From Leptospira broomii serovar Hurstbridge str. 5399 (GTDB lineage Bacteria > Spirochaetota > Leptospiria > Leptospirales > Leptospiraceae): a stretch of DNA of 64,000 bases. Positions within the stretch are counted from its first letter, which is position 1; each line of letters opens with the position of its first letter. Position numbers and translations under genes: made by a program. Where the stretch lies: positions 498,501 to 562,500 of the forward strand of contig NZ_AHMO02000004.1 of the NCBI RefSeq assembly GCF_000243715.2, read 5' to 3'. Under the pieces are notes generated by a model, which was not told the origin of the DNA, did not search any database, and saw only the letters and a list, made by a program, of their open reading frames with translations. This document shows positions 26,298 through 35,288 of the stretch, one piece after another.

Positions 26298-28175
26298 TCA
26301 GGTCGAGTCTAATCCGCGAATCCAGGAATCAATTTCCGCGCACATTTCTCTGACTACCGGCATATGGAAAACGATTCCCAAATGACCTTGTTCATACGAG
26401 AGAATTCGGTTTTTTTCATGAGGCAAGGCGACAAGATCCGCCTTGATCGTTTCGCTCGGAACTACCTTGTCCAGAGAGCCGAGAATGGAAAGGAGAGGAA
26501 TACTTAAATTCTTTTGGAGGGCAGTGTAGTCCAAATTTCCGTCATAAGATAGAAAGGAATGGTCCTGACTGAGTTGAGAACGAAGAAATTGTAAAACGAC
26601 TTTGGTCGACTCTTCGCAGAAAATATCCTCGATCAAAAAATACCATTCCGGCGGAGAAATTTGTCGGTAGCCGACAAAATCCCTGAGGTTTACCACCTTC
26701 GTGTGCAGATCAAAAGAAACGGCTCGCAGGGAAGAGTGCAATCCCAACAGAAATTTAAAGAATTTATTTAGGTCTACCGTAGGAAGTGTCGTTTGCAAGG
26801 AAAAGGAAGTAAGGTCAAAAAGGAAATCCGAGATCGACTTGGACGGGACGAGCCTCAATCCCATTTTCAAGACATCCAACCCGGGAATTTGCGCTTGGAG
26901 TCTAATGAAATTCGGAGAAGTAATCGATACGATTCCGGCAATCGTATCTTCCGGCCTTGGCAGGGGAACGACAGGATTTCGCTTTTTTTTCACGATCTCT
27001 TCGTAAGCAGCGCAGTAGAAGCGAGGAATCATTCCTCCCATACTATGACCTAAGACTACGTTCTGTTCATTTGGAAAATTCTCCGTTAGCCAATTTAAAA
27101 CGGCAGGAAAATCCTCCTGGATAAAATCATCGACTGTCCAGCCTTCTCGAATTCCGAACGGAGGGAGAGTTCTGCGCGAACGTCCTCGCATATCCATGGA
27201 AAAAACGCGATATCCATGTTTGAGAGATAATTCTCTGGCCACCTTATCCATTACCGAACGACGACAGAAAAATCCGGGAATCAAGATTAGGTTTTTTCCA
27301 GTATCGTTTCTGTCTTTCGGCTCGAATCTTTTTAAACTAACCGAAAAACCGTCTCCCGAGGGAATGATATAGCTTGCGTCTAAACGATAAGACCTTTGGT
27401 AGGTGTGAGAATCGAATATAATTGTAGTTACCGGGTCATTTTGTCCGTATCCACGAGTATAAAAAAGATTCTTTGCGCGGGAATTTAGATCCGATTTTTC
27501 GATATTCTTTCGAGCGTAGTAAGGATCTCCCTTCGGACCCATTTCTCTGGAGATTACGAAGTCCACCACGTCATACAGGCAATAGAGTTGCTGGCGAACT
27601 TCTTCTTCCTGTTCTTCCGTCATATTATCTCGACGGATTCCCCAAAGCATTCCTATCGGATATCCCTTAACAAACAGCGGGATGCCGGCGGCATAATTCA
27701 TAGTCTCCGTGAGAAGTTTTTTTAGATTAGGGTGGATTCGTACGTCTTGCAAACTATGAAAGTACACTTCCGGTCTGGCTTTCTTTTCCACGGAAAGAAT
27801 TGCTTCCCTAAGATAGCGTGCGGAAATATTTGCCGGATCCTGAATGGAAATCGGAATCGTATTACGAATAAACTCATCGATACTTTGGAGTCCAACTCGG
27901 TTGGCGACTTCCTTCATTTTAAAGTGAGTGGCGGATGCGACGATTTTTAAGTCTTTTCCCTGAATGGATTCGAAAATCGAATATTGAAAAACCGGTTTGC
28001 CGTTCGGCAAGGTCATCGCGACCATTTTATTTACGAAGGAAGTCCAAACTTTCTGTAAAAAGATACTCGTGGGTTCGGATACCGGAAATATATAAATATC
28101 ATCCGGACTGACAGTATAAGAGCTGCCTTTCCGACGTGGTTTGGGGCTGACCTTTCGGGCGGTGGTCTGGTCCAT
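26298..28175 (-). CDS. Alpha/beta hydrolase with N-terminal GAF-like domain
   Basis: 625 residues. The first ~230 resemble a GAF-type sensory domain (predicted alternating strands, YPIGMLWG near residue 170). The C-terminal half is an alpha/beta hydrolase with an oxyanion-side LIPGFFCRR near residue 295, the nucleophile elbow GHSMGG at about 374-379, a candidate Asp in ILGSLDKVVPS and a candidate His in EQGHLGIVF. No signal peptide. The hydrolase part resembles esterases and PHA-synthase-like folds, but the active-site nucleophile is Ser. Substrate unknown. Confidence 0.75.
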   Translation of the reverse strand: MDQTTARKVSPKPRRKGSSYTVSPDDIYIFPVSEPTSIFLQKVWTSFVNKMVAMTLPNGKPVFQYSIFESIQGKDLKIVASATHFKMKEVANRVGLQSIDEFIRNTIPISIQDPANISARYLREAILSVEKKARPEVYFHSLQDVRIHPNLKKLLTETMNYAAGIPLFVKGYPIGMLWGIRRDNMTEEQEEEVRQQLYCLYDVVDFVISREMGPKGDPYYARKNIEKSDLNSRAKNLFYTRGYGQNDPVTTIIFDSHTYQRSYRLDASYIIPSGDGFSVSLKRFEPKDRNDTGKNLILIPGFFCRRSVMDKVARELSLKHGYRVFSMDMRGRSRRTLPPFGIREGWTVDDFIQEDFPAVLNWLTENFPNEQNVVLGHSMGGMIPRFYCAAYEEIVKKKRNPVVPLPRPEDTIAGIVSITSPNFIRLQAQIPGLDVLKMGLRLVPSKSISDFLFDLTSFSLQTTLPTVDLNKFFKFLLGLHSSLRAVSFDLHTKVVNLRDFVGYRQISPPEWYFLIEDIFCEESTKVVLQFLRSQLSQDHSFLSYDGNLDYTALQKNLSIPLLSILGSLDKVVPSETIKADLVALPHEKNRILSYEQGHLGIVFHMPVVREMCAEIDSWIRGLDST

Positions 28176-28293
28176 ACGGTTAATTTTTTAATTCAGGTCT
28201 TTTCAATGCAATCTGGATTCTCAACTCCGACTAACCCTTTTGGGGGATGTCTCTAAAACAACCCTTTGGAAAAAAGAAATTGCCGAAATTGGA

Positions 28294-28946
<653 letters not shown>

Positions 28947-29007
28947 ACCACTCCAGTTTTTCCGAGAGCCGGACCACATCAAGCCCATTTCATGGTTTGA
29001 TAGGATT

Positions 29008-29511
29008 CTAGTTTTTCGTTCCCAGATACCGTTCCGGAAGGGAAAACCAATCCTCCAGGTCCTTGCGTTCTCGATAAAATGCAGTGTAGACCGTGTAGGC
29101 AAGGTCATCCTTACGAATCAAAAAAAAATACAATCGTAGAGGGTTTTCTCCCGAAAAATCCTCTTTGGTCCAACGCAAAATTTCCGTGTCGTTAACGGAA
29201 AATGTCTCCGGCTCCTTCCCGGGAAAGACCGCTCGAATAGAATCTTTCGCGGTGTCCGCTTCTCCCACGCGATCTAATTTTCTCCATATCAGAATCCAAG
29301 GTCGATCCTTTATGGGAATTGCTCGCCAGCGTTTACGCGATTCGGTTCGAACTAAAGCTTTCTCGGGAAATGAAATCGTCAAAAAATTTTCCCGAAAAAT
29401 TTCTCCAGGCTGATAAACCTTTTGATCGGGGTCTAGGGGAACGGCAAACTGCATGTTTTGCAAAGATAAAAATAGTATGAAAAATAAAAGGGTCCGAGAA
29501 CACTTTTTCAA
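29008..29511 (-). CDS. Secreted protein of unknown function
   Basis: 167 residues with an N-terminal signal peptide (about residues 1-24, LFFILFLSLQNMQFA). No lipobox. The mature part is a mixed alpha/beta, charged domain that I do not recognise. It overlaps the upstream 165-residue gene by 4 bp (ATGA), so both are translated from one message with the HEAT-repeat gene. Confidence 0.75.
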   Translation of the reverse strand: MKKCSRTLLFFILFLSLQNMQFAVPLDPDQKVYQPGEIFRENFLTISFPEKALVRTESRKRWRAIPIKDRPWILIWRKLDRVGEADTAKDSIRAVFPGKEPETFSVNDTEILRWTKEDFSGENPLRLYFFLIRKDDLAYTVYTAFYRERKDLEDWFSLPERYLGTKN

Positions 29512-30005
29512 AGTAAAATTTCCTCGAGGATGAGTTCCTTATACTCTTTTAGTTGAAAGACGGGAATCGAATGCTTTTCTTTCCGGTCGACTAATGTGTC
29601 TTCTCCTTTCTTTTTAAAACGCCGGATGACTTTGTTTTCAAAAACGAATACGCCCAAATAATCCCCCGTAACTTCGTAGGGGGCGCCCCCGGAAAGTCGG
29701 GAAGCGTACTTCCGGAGTCTCCGATCGAATTTGTTTTCACGATACTTAAAATAGAAGGTATGTCCGTTCCAGTCATAGAAGATTGCATAATTTCCCTCTA
29801 AGCCCTGAAAGAAAAGTTTCAACTTTTCAGGAAAGTTCGGAGAGGAATCGCTCAGGCCCTCTTTCATATCGAGAGATCGGGGTTCATCCAGAGAAATCGT
29901 TCCTCGATAGGTGTTTCCGGCAGGTTCGGATGCCAAACTAAATGTGAATACGAGTACGATTGCAAAGACGGCTGCTATCTCACGATTTCCGCAAAGCCTA
30001 ACCAT
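29508..30005 (-). CDS. Secreted protein of unknown function
   Basis: 165 residues with a hydrophobic N-terminal signal (VFAIVLVFTFSLASE) and a mature domain rich in aromatic and basic residues (GHTFYFKYRENKFDRR). No family recognised. It starts 2 bp after the HEAT-repeat gene and overlaps the next gene by 4 bp, so it belongs to the same operon. Confidence 0.75.
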   Translation of the reverse strand: MVRLCGNREIAAVFAIVLVFTFSLASEPAGNTYRGTISLDEPRSLDMKEGLSDSSPNFPEKLKLFFQGLEGNYAIFYDWNGHTFYFKYRENKFDRRLRKYASRLSGGAPYEVTGDYLGVFVFENKVIRRFKKKGEDTLVDRKEKHSIPVFQLKEYKELILEEILL

Positions 30006-30007
30006 AA

Positions 30008-31336
30008 TTAAGGATTCTCTAATTCTTCCGACTCCTCATCGGCAAAAGGAACGACTTTCTTGTCGGGTTTTGAAGCCTTAGAAGATTTGCTTTCTTCCGT
30101 TTTAGAAGCATCTTCCTTAGTTTTAGAATTCGCTTTCAAAGATTCGGCTTTAGGCTTCGAGGTAGTATCTCCCGATTTTGTAGGTGGAACAAAGTCCGGT
30201 GAAATCTTTTTGCGAAGCTGATCTAGAGCGGCTTGAGCAGCCCGCTTCACTTTTTCACTAGGATCTCGTTGGGCTTTATATTCCAAAATTTCTATGACTG
30301 CCGGGTCTTCCGTCTCCGCCAAATGTTTGATCGCTCTTAATCGAACGACTGCATCGTCGTCTCTCGCGAAAGAATAAAGCTCTTCGATGATATCCTTATC
30401 GCCTAAGGAAACTAAGGCGGTGATCGTGTGAATCTTTAAAGCCTGGTAGTCTTGGATATCGGTTTTGGATTTTAAATTCCGAATTTTATTAAGTAATTCT
30501 GTCATCGGAGCGATTGCCGCAGTCGATTTCATCTTGCCCAAAGCATTCACGCAATATGCGCGTAAAGTGATCGGTTCTTTATCGTCCTTGAAAGTCGTAA
30601 TCAGGAGATTCTCGACCGATCTATTCTTTACTTTACCGAAATATAATGCAGTTTGGGCTCTCAATTCCGGATCGTTGAATTTTTCCTGAAATCTAGCTTC
30701 TAAAACGCGAAATGCCTCGTCCGCTTCCGGGAATTCGGCCAAGGTATCGATTAAAGAAACGGTAAGGTTCGAATTTTTCGTAAAATCCTGGGCCTTGAGT
30801 AGGTCGGTTAATAAGGGAATTGCGGATTTGAACTTTAACTTTTTGACCGCATAGACGGCTTCCTTTTGGACGTCGGGTTGCTCGTACTGAACGAGTGCGA
30901 CGATCTTATCCTCGAATTTATTTAAACCCAGAAGGCTCGAGATTCTTAGGGCATAGATTCGCATCGACCAATCCGGATCTTTTACCAGGATGATTCCTAC
31001 CTGATCGTATAATTCTCCGGATTCCTCTTTCGGAAAATCTTCCAGCTCTCTTAATGCACCCGCGCGTTCTTTCGTTGTTCCATATTTCAGAATTTGCAAG
31101 AGCACTTCTTTTTTCTTTCGAATTTGTTCGGCGGTATATTTAGGCTTTGTCGGTTCCTTTGGCCCGGCTTCCATTTGAGAGGAACTGAGTAATACGGTCG
31201 CCAATACCGTTATAAGGGCAAGCTTCCGGATATGAATACGGATGATTCCGAGTTGAAAGGGAGGTATATCAGTCTCCTGTCTGCTGGAGCTTACGATTTT
31301 CTTCTTCGAGTTCCTTGATTCTGCGGTTGAGTTCAT
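30008..31336 (-). CDS. HEAT-repeat protein, probably exported
   Basis: Several HEAT/PBS-lyase-like repeats from about residue 75 to 375, each a helical pair with patterns such as ALRELEDF and [12 protein letters not shown], then a Lys/Ser/Glu-rich tail. A signal-like segment ([19 protein letters not shown]) sits at about residues 39-57, not at the N terminus, because the first ATG lies inside the upstream response regulator gene (68-bp overlap). No ATG, GTG or TTG gives a normal signal peptide. An ATT codon before HIRKLAL would, so the true start is uncertain. Protein-binding scaffold by family; partner unknown. Confidence 0.8.
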   Translation of the reverse strand: MNSTAESRNSKKKIVSSSRQETDIPPFQLGIIRIHIRKLALITVLATVLLSSSQMEAGPKEPTKPKYTAEQIRKKKEVLLQILKYGTTKERAGALRELEDFPKEESGELYDQVGIILVKDPDWSMRIYALRISSLLGLNKFEDKIVALVQYEQPDVQKEAVYAVKKLKFKSAIPLLTDLLKAQDFTKNSNLTVSLIDTLAEFPEADEAFRVLEARFQEKFNDPELRAQTALYFGKVKNRSVENLLITTFKDDKEPITLRAYCVNALGKMKSTAAIAPMTELLNKIRNLKSKTDIQDYQALKIHTITALVSLGDKDIIEELYSFARDDDAVVRLRAIKHLAETEDPAVIEILEYKAQRDPSEKVKRAAQAALDQLRKKISPDFVPPTKSGDTTSKPKAESLKANSKTKEDASKTEESKSSKASKPDKKVVPFADEESEELENP

Positions 31337-31760
31337 TGACTAGGTGTTGGTTCTCCAAGTTCTGATGGAACTTTTCAATCAGGGAATGTATATCCCTGCT
31401 AAGGTCTTCAATATTCCAGGGCTTTTCGACATAACGACTAAGTCCTCCGAAATTAATGGCATGAATGGCCGAATCTAGACCGGCCTGGCCGGTCAGTAAA
31501 ATCTTAATCGAATCGGGCGACTTCTTATGAACGGCCTCCAGAAAGTCGGCGCCTTTCATTCCCGGCATCACTTGGTCCGTGATGATTACTTCGATAACAA
31601 AGCCGGAATTTTGGATTTCCTCCAAAAGGGAAAGTGCTTCCTCTGCGCTCCTGGCGGTTTCGATTTCATGAGTCTTACCGAACTCGTTATGGAGCTGCTC
31701 TTGGAGTGTTTCCAGAACCGATACTTCATCATCGACACAAATAATATAACCTTTATTCAT
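31269..31760 (-). CDS. Response regulator with receiver domain and coiled-coil tail
   Basis: 163 residues. The receiver domain shows the acidic pair (CVDDE), the phosphoacceptor Asp in [11 protein letters not shown] near residue 62, a Thr in LLTGQA and the Lys in VEKPW. About 45 C-terminal residues form a coiled coil, with no DNA-binding or enzymatic output domain. The pattern [10 protein letters not shown] is shared with receivers linked to HD-GYP or PatA-type proteins. The cognate kinase is not in the window. Confidence 0.9.
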   Translation of the reverse strand: MNKGYIICVDDEVSVLETLQEQLHNEFGKTHEIETARSAEEALSLLEEIQNSGFVIEVIITDQVMPGMKGADFLEAVHKKSPDSIKILLTGQAGLDSAIHAINFGGLSRYVEKPWNIEDLSRDIHSLIEKFHQNLENQHLVNELNRRIKELEEENRKLQQTGD

Positions 31761-31881
31761 AATCCTAGACCCAAGGGACGGTTCAATTTCCTGGAACTAT
31801 AGAATTTTGGAGACTATTCTAAGAATGTCAATAAGAAGAATTTATAAAGAGGCCGAAGAGACTATCCTCGATTCGCGGGTT

Positions 31882-33243
31882 TTACTCAAGAATTCGACTT
31901 TCTCTCATCAAGATAGAACGAATTCTCGAAGGAAATTCGGCTACAGATACGCTTGCGTTCCTCCAAAAACTTCCGGTTCGGGGGAATTCGGAAGAAATTT
32001 CCAATAACGCATTTTTCCAGTAGGTAGAATGGGAGGCATCCTTCGGCAATTCTTCCAATAAAGTTAAAGGGCTCCACTGTTTCCAAAGATTAAGTACACT
32101 CGTTCTTCGTATCCAGCTCGCATTTGGAGAATACCTTCCTAAAAAGAGACTCCTCCTTCGAGTTAGAAAAAAACGATCGTATCTTTCATAACCGCTTCCC
32201 CTACAATGCGTTTTACCTGCTGTCCTGGAAAAATCGAATCCCTTAACGATACAGGATTCGAATCCTAACGCATCCAAGACAGAAACAGCCATTCCAGCGA
32301 TATTTAGAGTGGGATTTTCCAATATCGGCGCCTCGGGAAAAAAAGACATTCGAGCTAGTTGGTCGAGAGGGTGGGTGGAAACATATAAAATTTTGGGATT
32401 GGGGAGATCAAAGATTCTCGCCGATCCGCCCAACCATGTAATGATCGGAATTTGATCCGGGGTATTTTCCGGAAAATGGAATCCAGTCCCGCGCCCACTG
32501 TCGATAGAAAGAATGGAATCCGGCAGAATATTATTTTGGAGTAGAAAGCCTAGGCTGGTATCCGAGGCGAGCAGATAGACTTTGGTCCGGTTTTTTTCGA
32601 TCCAGTCCCTCTGCAATTCCAGATTTGGGGAAGCTCCGATAAAGCATCCGATTTGATTTTTACGCACTGGAAGCTTTTTACCGATGATTCGAAACGCGGA
32701 TGGATTTTCTTGAAATCGTTTTGCATGACGAAAGAAATTATGTATCCAGAGTTTTTCGTACGTATCCTTTGCGATTTGATTTTGGTCGGCGAATCCTATA
32801 TTTTGTAGAAAGGAAAGAATCTCCTGGGAAACTTCCGGAAATTTTCGAGCATAAGTAGGATGTAGGAAAACTTTGAGTGAACGGATTCCTTCCGGGATCC
32901 AACTAGAAGTAGGAAGCGTTTGAAATTTCTTCCAATCGTACCAGATCGGAATCGAGCCGATTTCTCGACGAACAAAATCGCCTACAAGTGGTTCGAACTC
33001 TGCAAATGGCTCCAGGCAGAGAATCCGGGTATTCATTCCTACTGTTTTCAAATAGGCGGAAACGTGGTACGCGCAACCGATTCCTACGAATAGAATGACC
33101 TCGGTATCAGCGATACTTTGGGGAACCGTCGCGGCAATTCTCTCGCCTTCTTTACGCGGGTCTTTTTGGGAGTGCAGGTGGAAGGAGGACGAATCCTCCT
33201 TTAGATTCGGTTCGCCGTCAGGTTGGCGGACCAGGAGAAAAAT
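31882..33243 (-). CDS. DUF115/MptE-like protein, probable ATT start
   Basis: A DUF115-type protein. Relatives are associated with flagellin or motility glycosylation (Maf) or with pterin pyrophosphokinase. The core GCFIGASPNLE and SLGFLLQNN...SIDSG is visible. The first conventional start is TTG at 33051, but 64 further codons upstream clearly belong to the protein (FHLHSQKDPRKEGER, VILFVGIGCAYHVSAY, typical of the family). That frame is closed by the TAA of the preceding gene at 33247-33249 and contains no ATG, GTG or TTG. ATT at 33243 lies 8 nt after GGAAG, so I use it, giving 453 residues. Confidence 0.75.
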   Translation of the reverse strand: MFLLVRQPDGEPNLKEDSSSFHLHSQKDPRKEGERIAATVPQSIADTEVILFVGIGCAYHVSAYLKTVGMNTRILCLEPFAEFEPLVGDFVRREIGSIPIWYDWKKFQTLPTSSWIPEGIRSLKVFLHPTYARKFPEVSQEILSFLQNIGFADQNQIAKDTYEKLWIHNFFRHAKRFQENPSAFRIIGKKLPVRKNQIGCFIGASPNLELQRDWIEKNRTKVYLLASDTSLGFLLQNNILPDSILSIDSGRGTGFHFPENTPDQIPIITWLGGSARIFDLPNPKILYVSTHPLDQLARMSFFPEAPILENPTLNIAGMAVSVLDALGFESCIVKGFDFSRTAGKTHCRGSGYERYDRFFLTRRRSLFLGRYSPNASWIRRTSVLNLWKQWSPLTLLEELPKDASHSTYWKNALLEISSEFPRTGSFWRNASVSVAEFPSRIRSILMRESRILE

Positions 33244-33246
33244 AGG

Positions 33247-33744
33247 TTAATCTTCCTCTTTTTCGACGGTTTCTTCCTCGTCCTCTTCTTCATCATCGTC
33301 TTCAGTTTCTTCTTCATCCTCTTCTTCCTCGTCGTCTTCATCATCGTCGTAGGATTCTTCGCCTTCTTCACCATCTTCCATATCCATCAGAGGTTTCGGC
33401 GTTTCTTCGGGGATAAAGTCTTCTTCGGTATCTTCCTCCGCTATCGGAGCTTGAGGAGCCTCGAAAAGACCGTTAAATTTGGAATAAGCTGGATCCGTGA
33501 TACGAGCGTCTTGCTCGATTGCGGCTCTTTCTTCTTTAGTAACGTATTTGTATTGAACTTCTTCGTTGGAGAGCGCAAACATGGCTTGCACGGCAAGTTT
33601 TCTCGCCTTAATTTTCTTAGGTAGGTCCAGGCGATCGATCCTATCCAGAATTTGAAAACCAGCTACGGCTCTTTCGTACTTGTTTTTCTTGGCTAATTCG
33701 ATAAGAGTAACAATATCAAACTCAGAATTCTGGTGTTGGGTCAT
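33247..33744 (-). CDS. Hyperacidic-tailed protein, possibly RNA polymerase omega-like
   Basis: 165 residues from the ATG at 33744, which has AGGA at suitable spacing; the longer frame adds 38 basic residues without a site. The N-terminal ~75 residues are a helical domain (AKKNKYERAVAGFQILDRI, KARKLAVQAMFAL) whose pattern resembles the omega subunit RpoZ, which I propose only tentatively. From about residue 105 the chain becomes Glu/Asp-only for long stretches and ends EEED. The 3' end supplies the ribosome binding site of the DUF115 gene. Confidence 0.65.
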   Translation of the reverse strand: MTQHQNSEFDIVTLIELAKKNKYERAVAGFQILDRIDRLDLPKKIKARKLAVQAMFALSNEEVQYKYVTKEERAAIEQDARITDPAYSKFNGLFEAPQAPIAEEDTEEDFIPEETPKPLMDMEDGEEGEESYDDDEDDEEEEDEEETEDDDEEEDEEETVEKEED

Positions 33745-33876
33745 TTTTTGTTCCTGGAAAAGGATAGGAGCCTTAGATTTTACCATTCTCCTCCGTTTCG
33801 GCGACCTGTCAACAACCTTATGTCTTCGTTTATTCCTTGAATTTCCGGGAGAATCCACAAATTTGGTAATCGCCCA

Positions 33877-34509
33877 ATGGATTCTCAGGCAAACCTCGAT
33901 TCCAGGCTTAATTTCTCTCGCTTTACAGCGGGGATTTTCTTCCGCCTTTCTCTCCTACTCTTTTTGGTCGGTAGTGCGACCTGTGCCCCTTCCGAACAAT
34001 CCAATTTAGGTGTGCAGTCATTCGAAGGATTAACGTTAGACGGACAGACGATCCGCTTATCGGATATCCAAGCCGAGCGAATCGCTTTGAATGTCTACGG
34101 CCCGAACTGCGTGCCTTGTATTAAAGAAGTTCCTGTTTTGAATTATTTATACAAGGATTTGGCATCGAATCCTAGGATTAAGTTGTACATGGTCGTGGAT
34201 CCGACCGTGTTTGTGGATTCTCCCGAAAAAATGACCGAAGAACAGATCATGACGGAAGCGAATATTCAGATGAGGGAAGAGATCCGTAAATACGGCATAA
34301 AGCTTCCGGTTTTGATTATGAAAAAGCCGTTCCGAATTTCTAGAAATGACGGATTGGTAACCGGAACGCCCGAAACCTTATTATTCAAAACCAAACCGCT
34401 TGTTCTATATTATAATTTTATCGGGCCGATCAGTGAAGAATCGGACGTACTTGCGATACCGAAAGATAGAAAGGTGATTTTCTTTAAGCGAATGGCGGGA
34501 TCCGTATGA
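33877..34509 (+). CDS. Thioredoxin-fold (TlpA-like) lipoprotein
   Basis: 210 residues. A signal segment with a candidate lipobox ends at Cys36 (GSATC). The mature part is a redoxin-type fold with [14 protein letters not shown] and the CXXC redox site CVPC ([13 protein letters not shown]), as in TlpA/ResA-type thiol-disulphide exchange proteins. An insertion of about 40 residues follows the active site. It overlaps the amidotransferase gene by 4 bp. Confidence 0.8.
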   Translation: MDSQANLDSRLNFSRFTAGIFFRLSLLLFLVGSATCAPSEQSNLGVQSFEGLTLDGQTIRLSDIQAERIALNVYGPNCVPCIKEVPVLNYLYKDLASNPRIKLYMVVDPTVFVDSPEKMTEEQIMTEANIQMREEIRKYGIKLPVLIMKKPFRISRNDGLVTGTPETLLFKTKPLVLYYNFIGPISEESDVLAIPKDRKVIFFKRMAGSV

Positions 34510-35201
34510 GATGTTTGATTGTTCGATTCAAGGATTGCGAAGGACCGGGAACCCTCTTGGATTCCTTGAAATCTCGAAATTATCGGATAACGTATCATAA
34601 CGCGTACGATTCTAATATTCGAATTCTACCGGACGCGCATCAGGTTTTTGATTTAATCGTACTCCTTGGCGGACCGCAAACGGTACACGATCCGGCTCAG
34701 GCGGATTTTTTTAGGCCGTGGCTGGATCTCGCCTATAACCTGACTCAAATGGAATCTCGAAAGGTCATAGGAATTTGTCTTGGATCTCAGATCCTGGCGA
34801 AAGTTCTAGGGGCAAAGGTTTCTGTGGGAGTAAAAGGGCCTGAAGTCGGATTTTCGGATATAAAGATCGTAAATTCGTCGCATCCTGCCTTTGCCCGTTT
34901 AGCCGGGAAATCCATGATTCCGGCCTTTCACTTGCACGAAGATGTATTCGAATTACCTAGCGGTTCGGAACTTCTTCTGGAAGGAAGCTTCTATCCGAAT
35001 CAGATGTTCGCCTGGAAGAATCGGGTATTCGGAATTCAATGCCATTTGGAAATGACCGCACCCATGTTAGAAGTTTGGAAAACGGTGCATGGAGAATTCA
35101 TTCAAAAAGCAGGCTGGATTCCTGGACCGGAAACGGGCCAAATTAGGTCTCAAATGGAAGAGGCTGGGCGTGCGCTTTTTGAAGGAATCTTGGATATATA
35201 G
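34506..35201 (+). CDS. Class I glutamine amidotransferase (GMP-synthase-like GATase1)
   Basis: 231 residues. The nucleophile elbow is GICLGSQ (Cys near residue 93) and the catalytic His-x-Glu is in QCHLEMT near residue 180. This is the stand-alone GATase1 type seen in bacterial proteins of the GuaA-like group, with no synthetase domain attached, so the ammonia acceptor is unknown. Translationally coupled (ATGA) to the TlpA-like gene. Confidence 0.88.
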   Translation: MRCLIVRFKDCEGPGTLLDSLKSRNYRITYHNAYDSNIRILPDAHQVFDLIVLLGGPQTVHDPAQADFFRPWLDLAYNLTQMESRKVIGICLGSQILAKVLGAKVSVGVKGPEVGFSDIKIVNSSHPAFARLAGKSMIPAFHLHEDVFELPSGSELLLEGSFYPNQMFAWKNRVFGIQCHLEMTAPMLEVWKTVHGEFIQKAGWIPGPETGQIRSQMEEAGRALFEGILDI

Positions 35202-35288
35202 AATGTTCCATCCTCGAGGGAACGGCGAGATCATTCGGGGAAATTTGCAATACTCTCATAAGAATCGAAACGAAAAAACGGTGCGTAC

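Noticed and set aside
33223..33624. A long Phe-rich plus-strand frame opposite the acidic protein
   Set aside because: It is the mirror of the GAA/GAG/GAT-rich tail read in reverse; low-complexity and without a start site.
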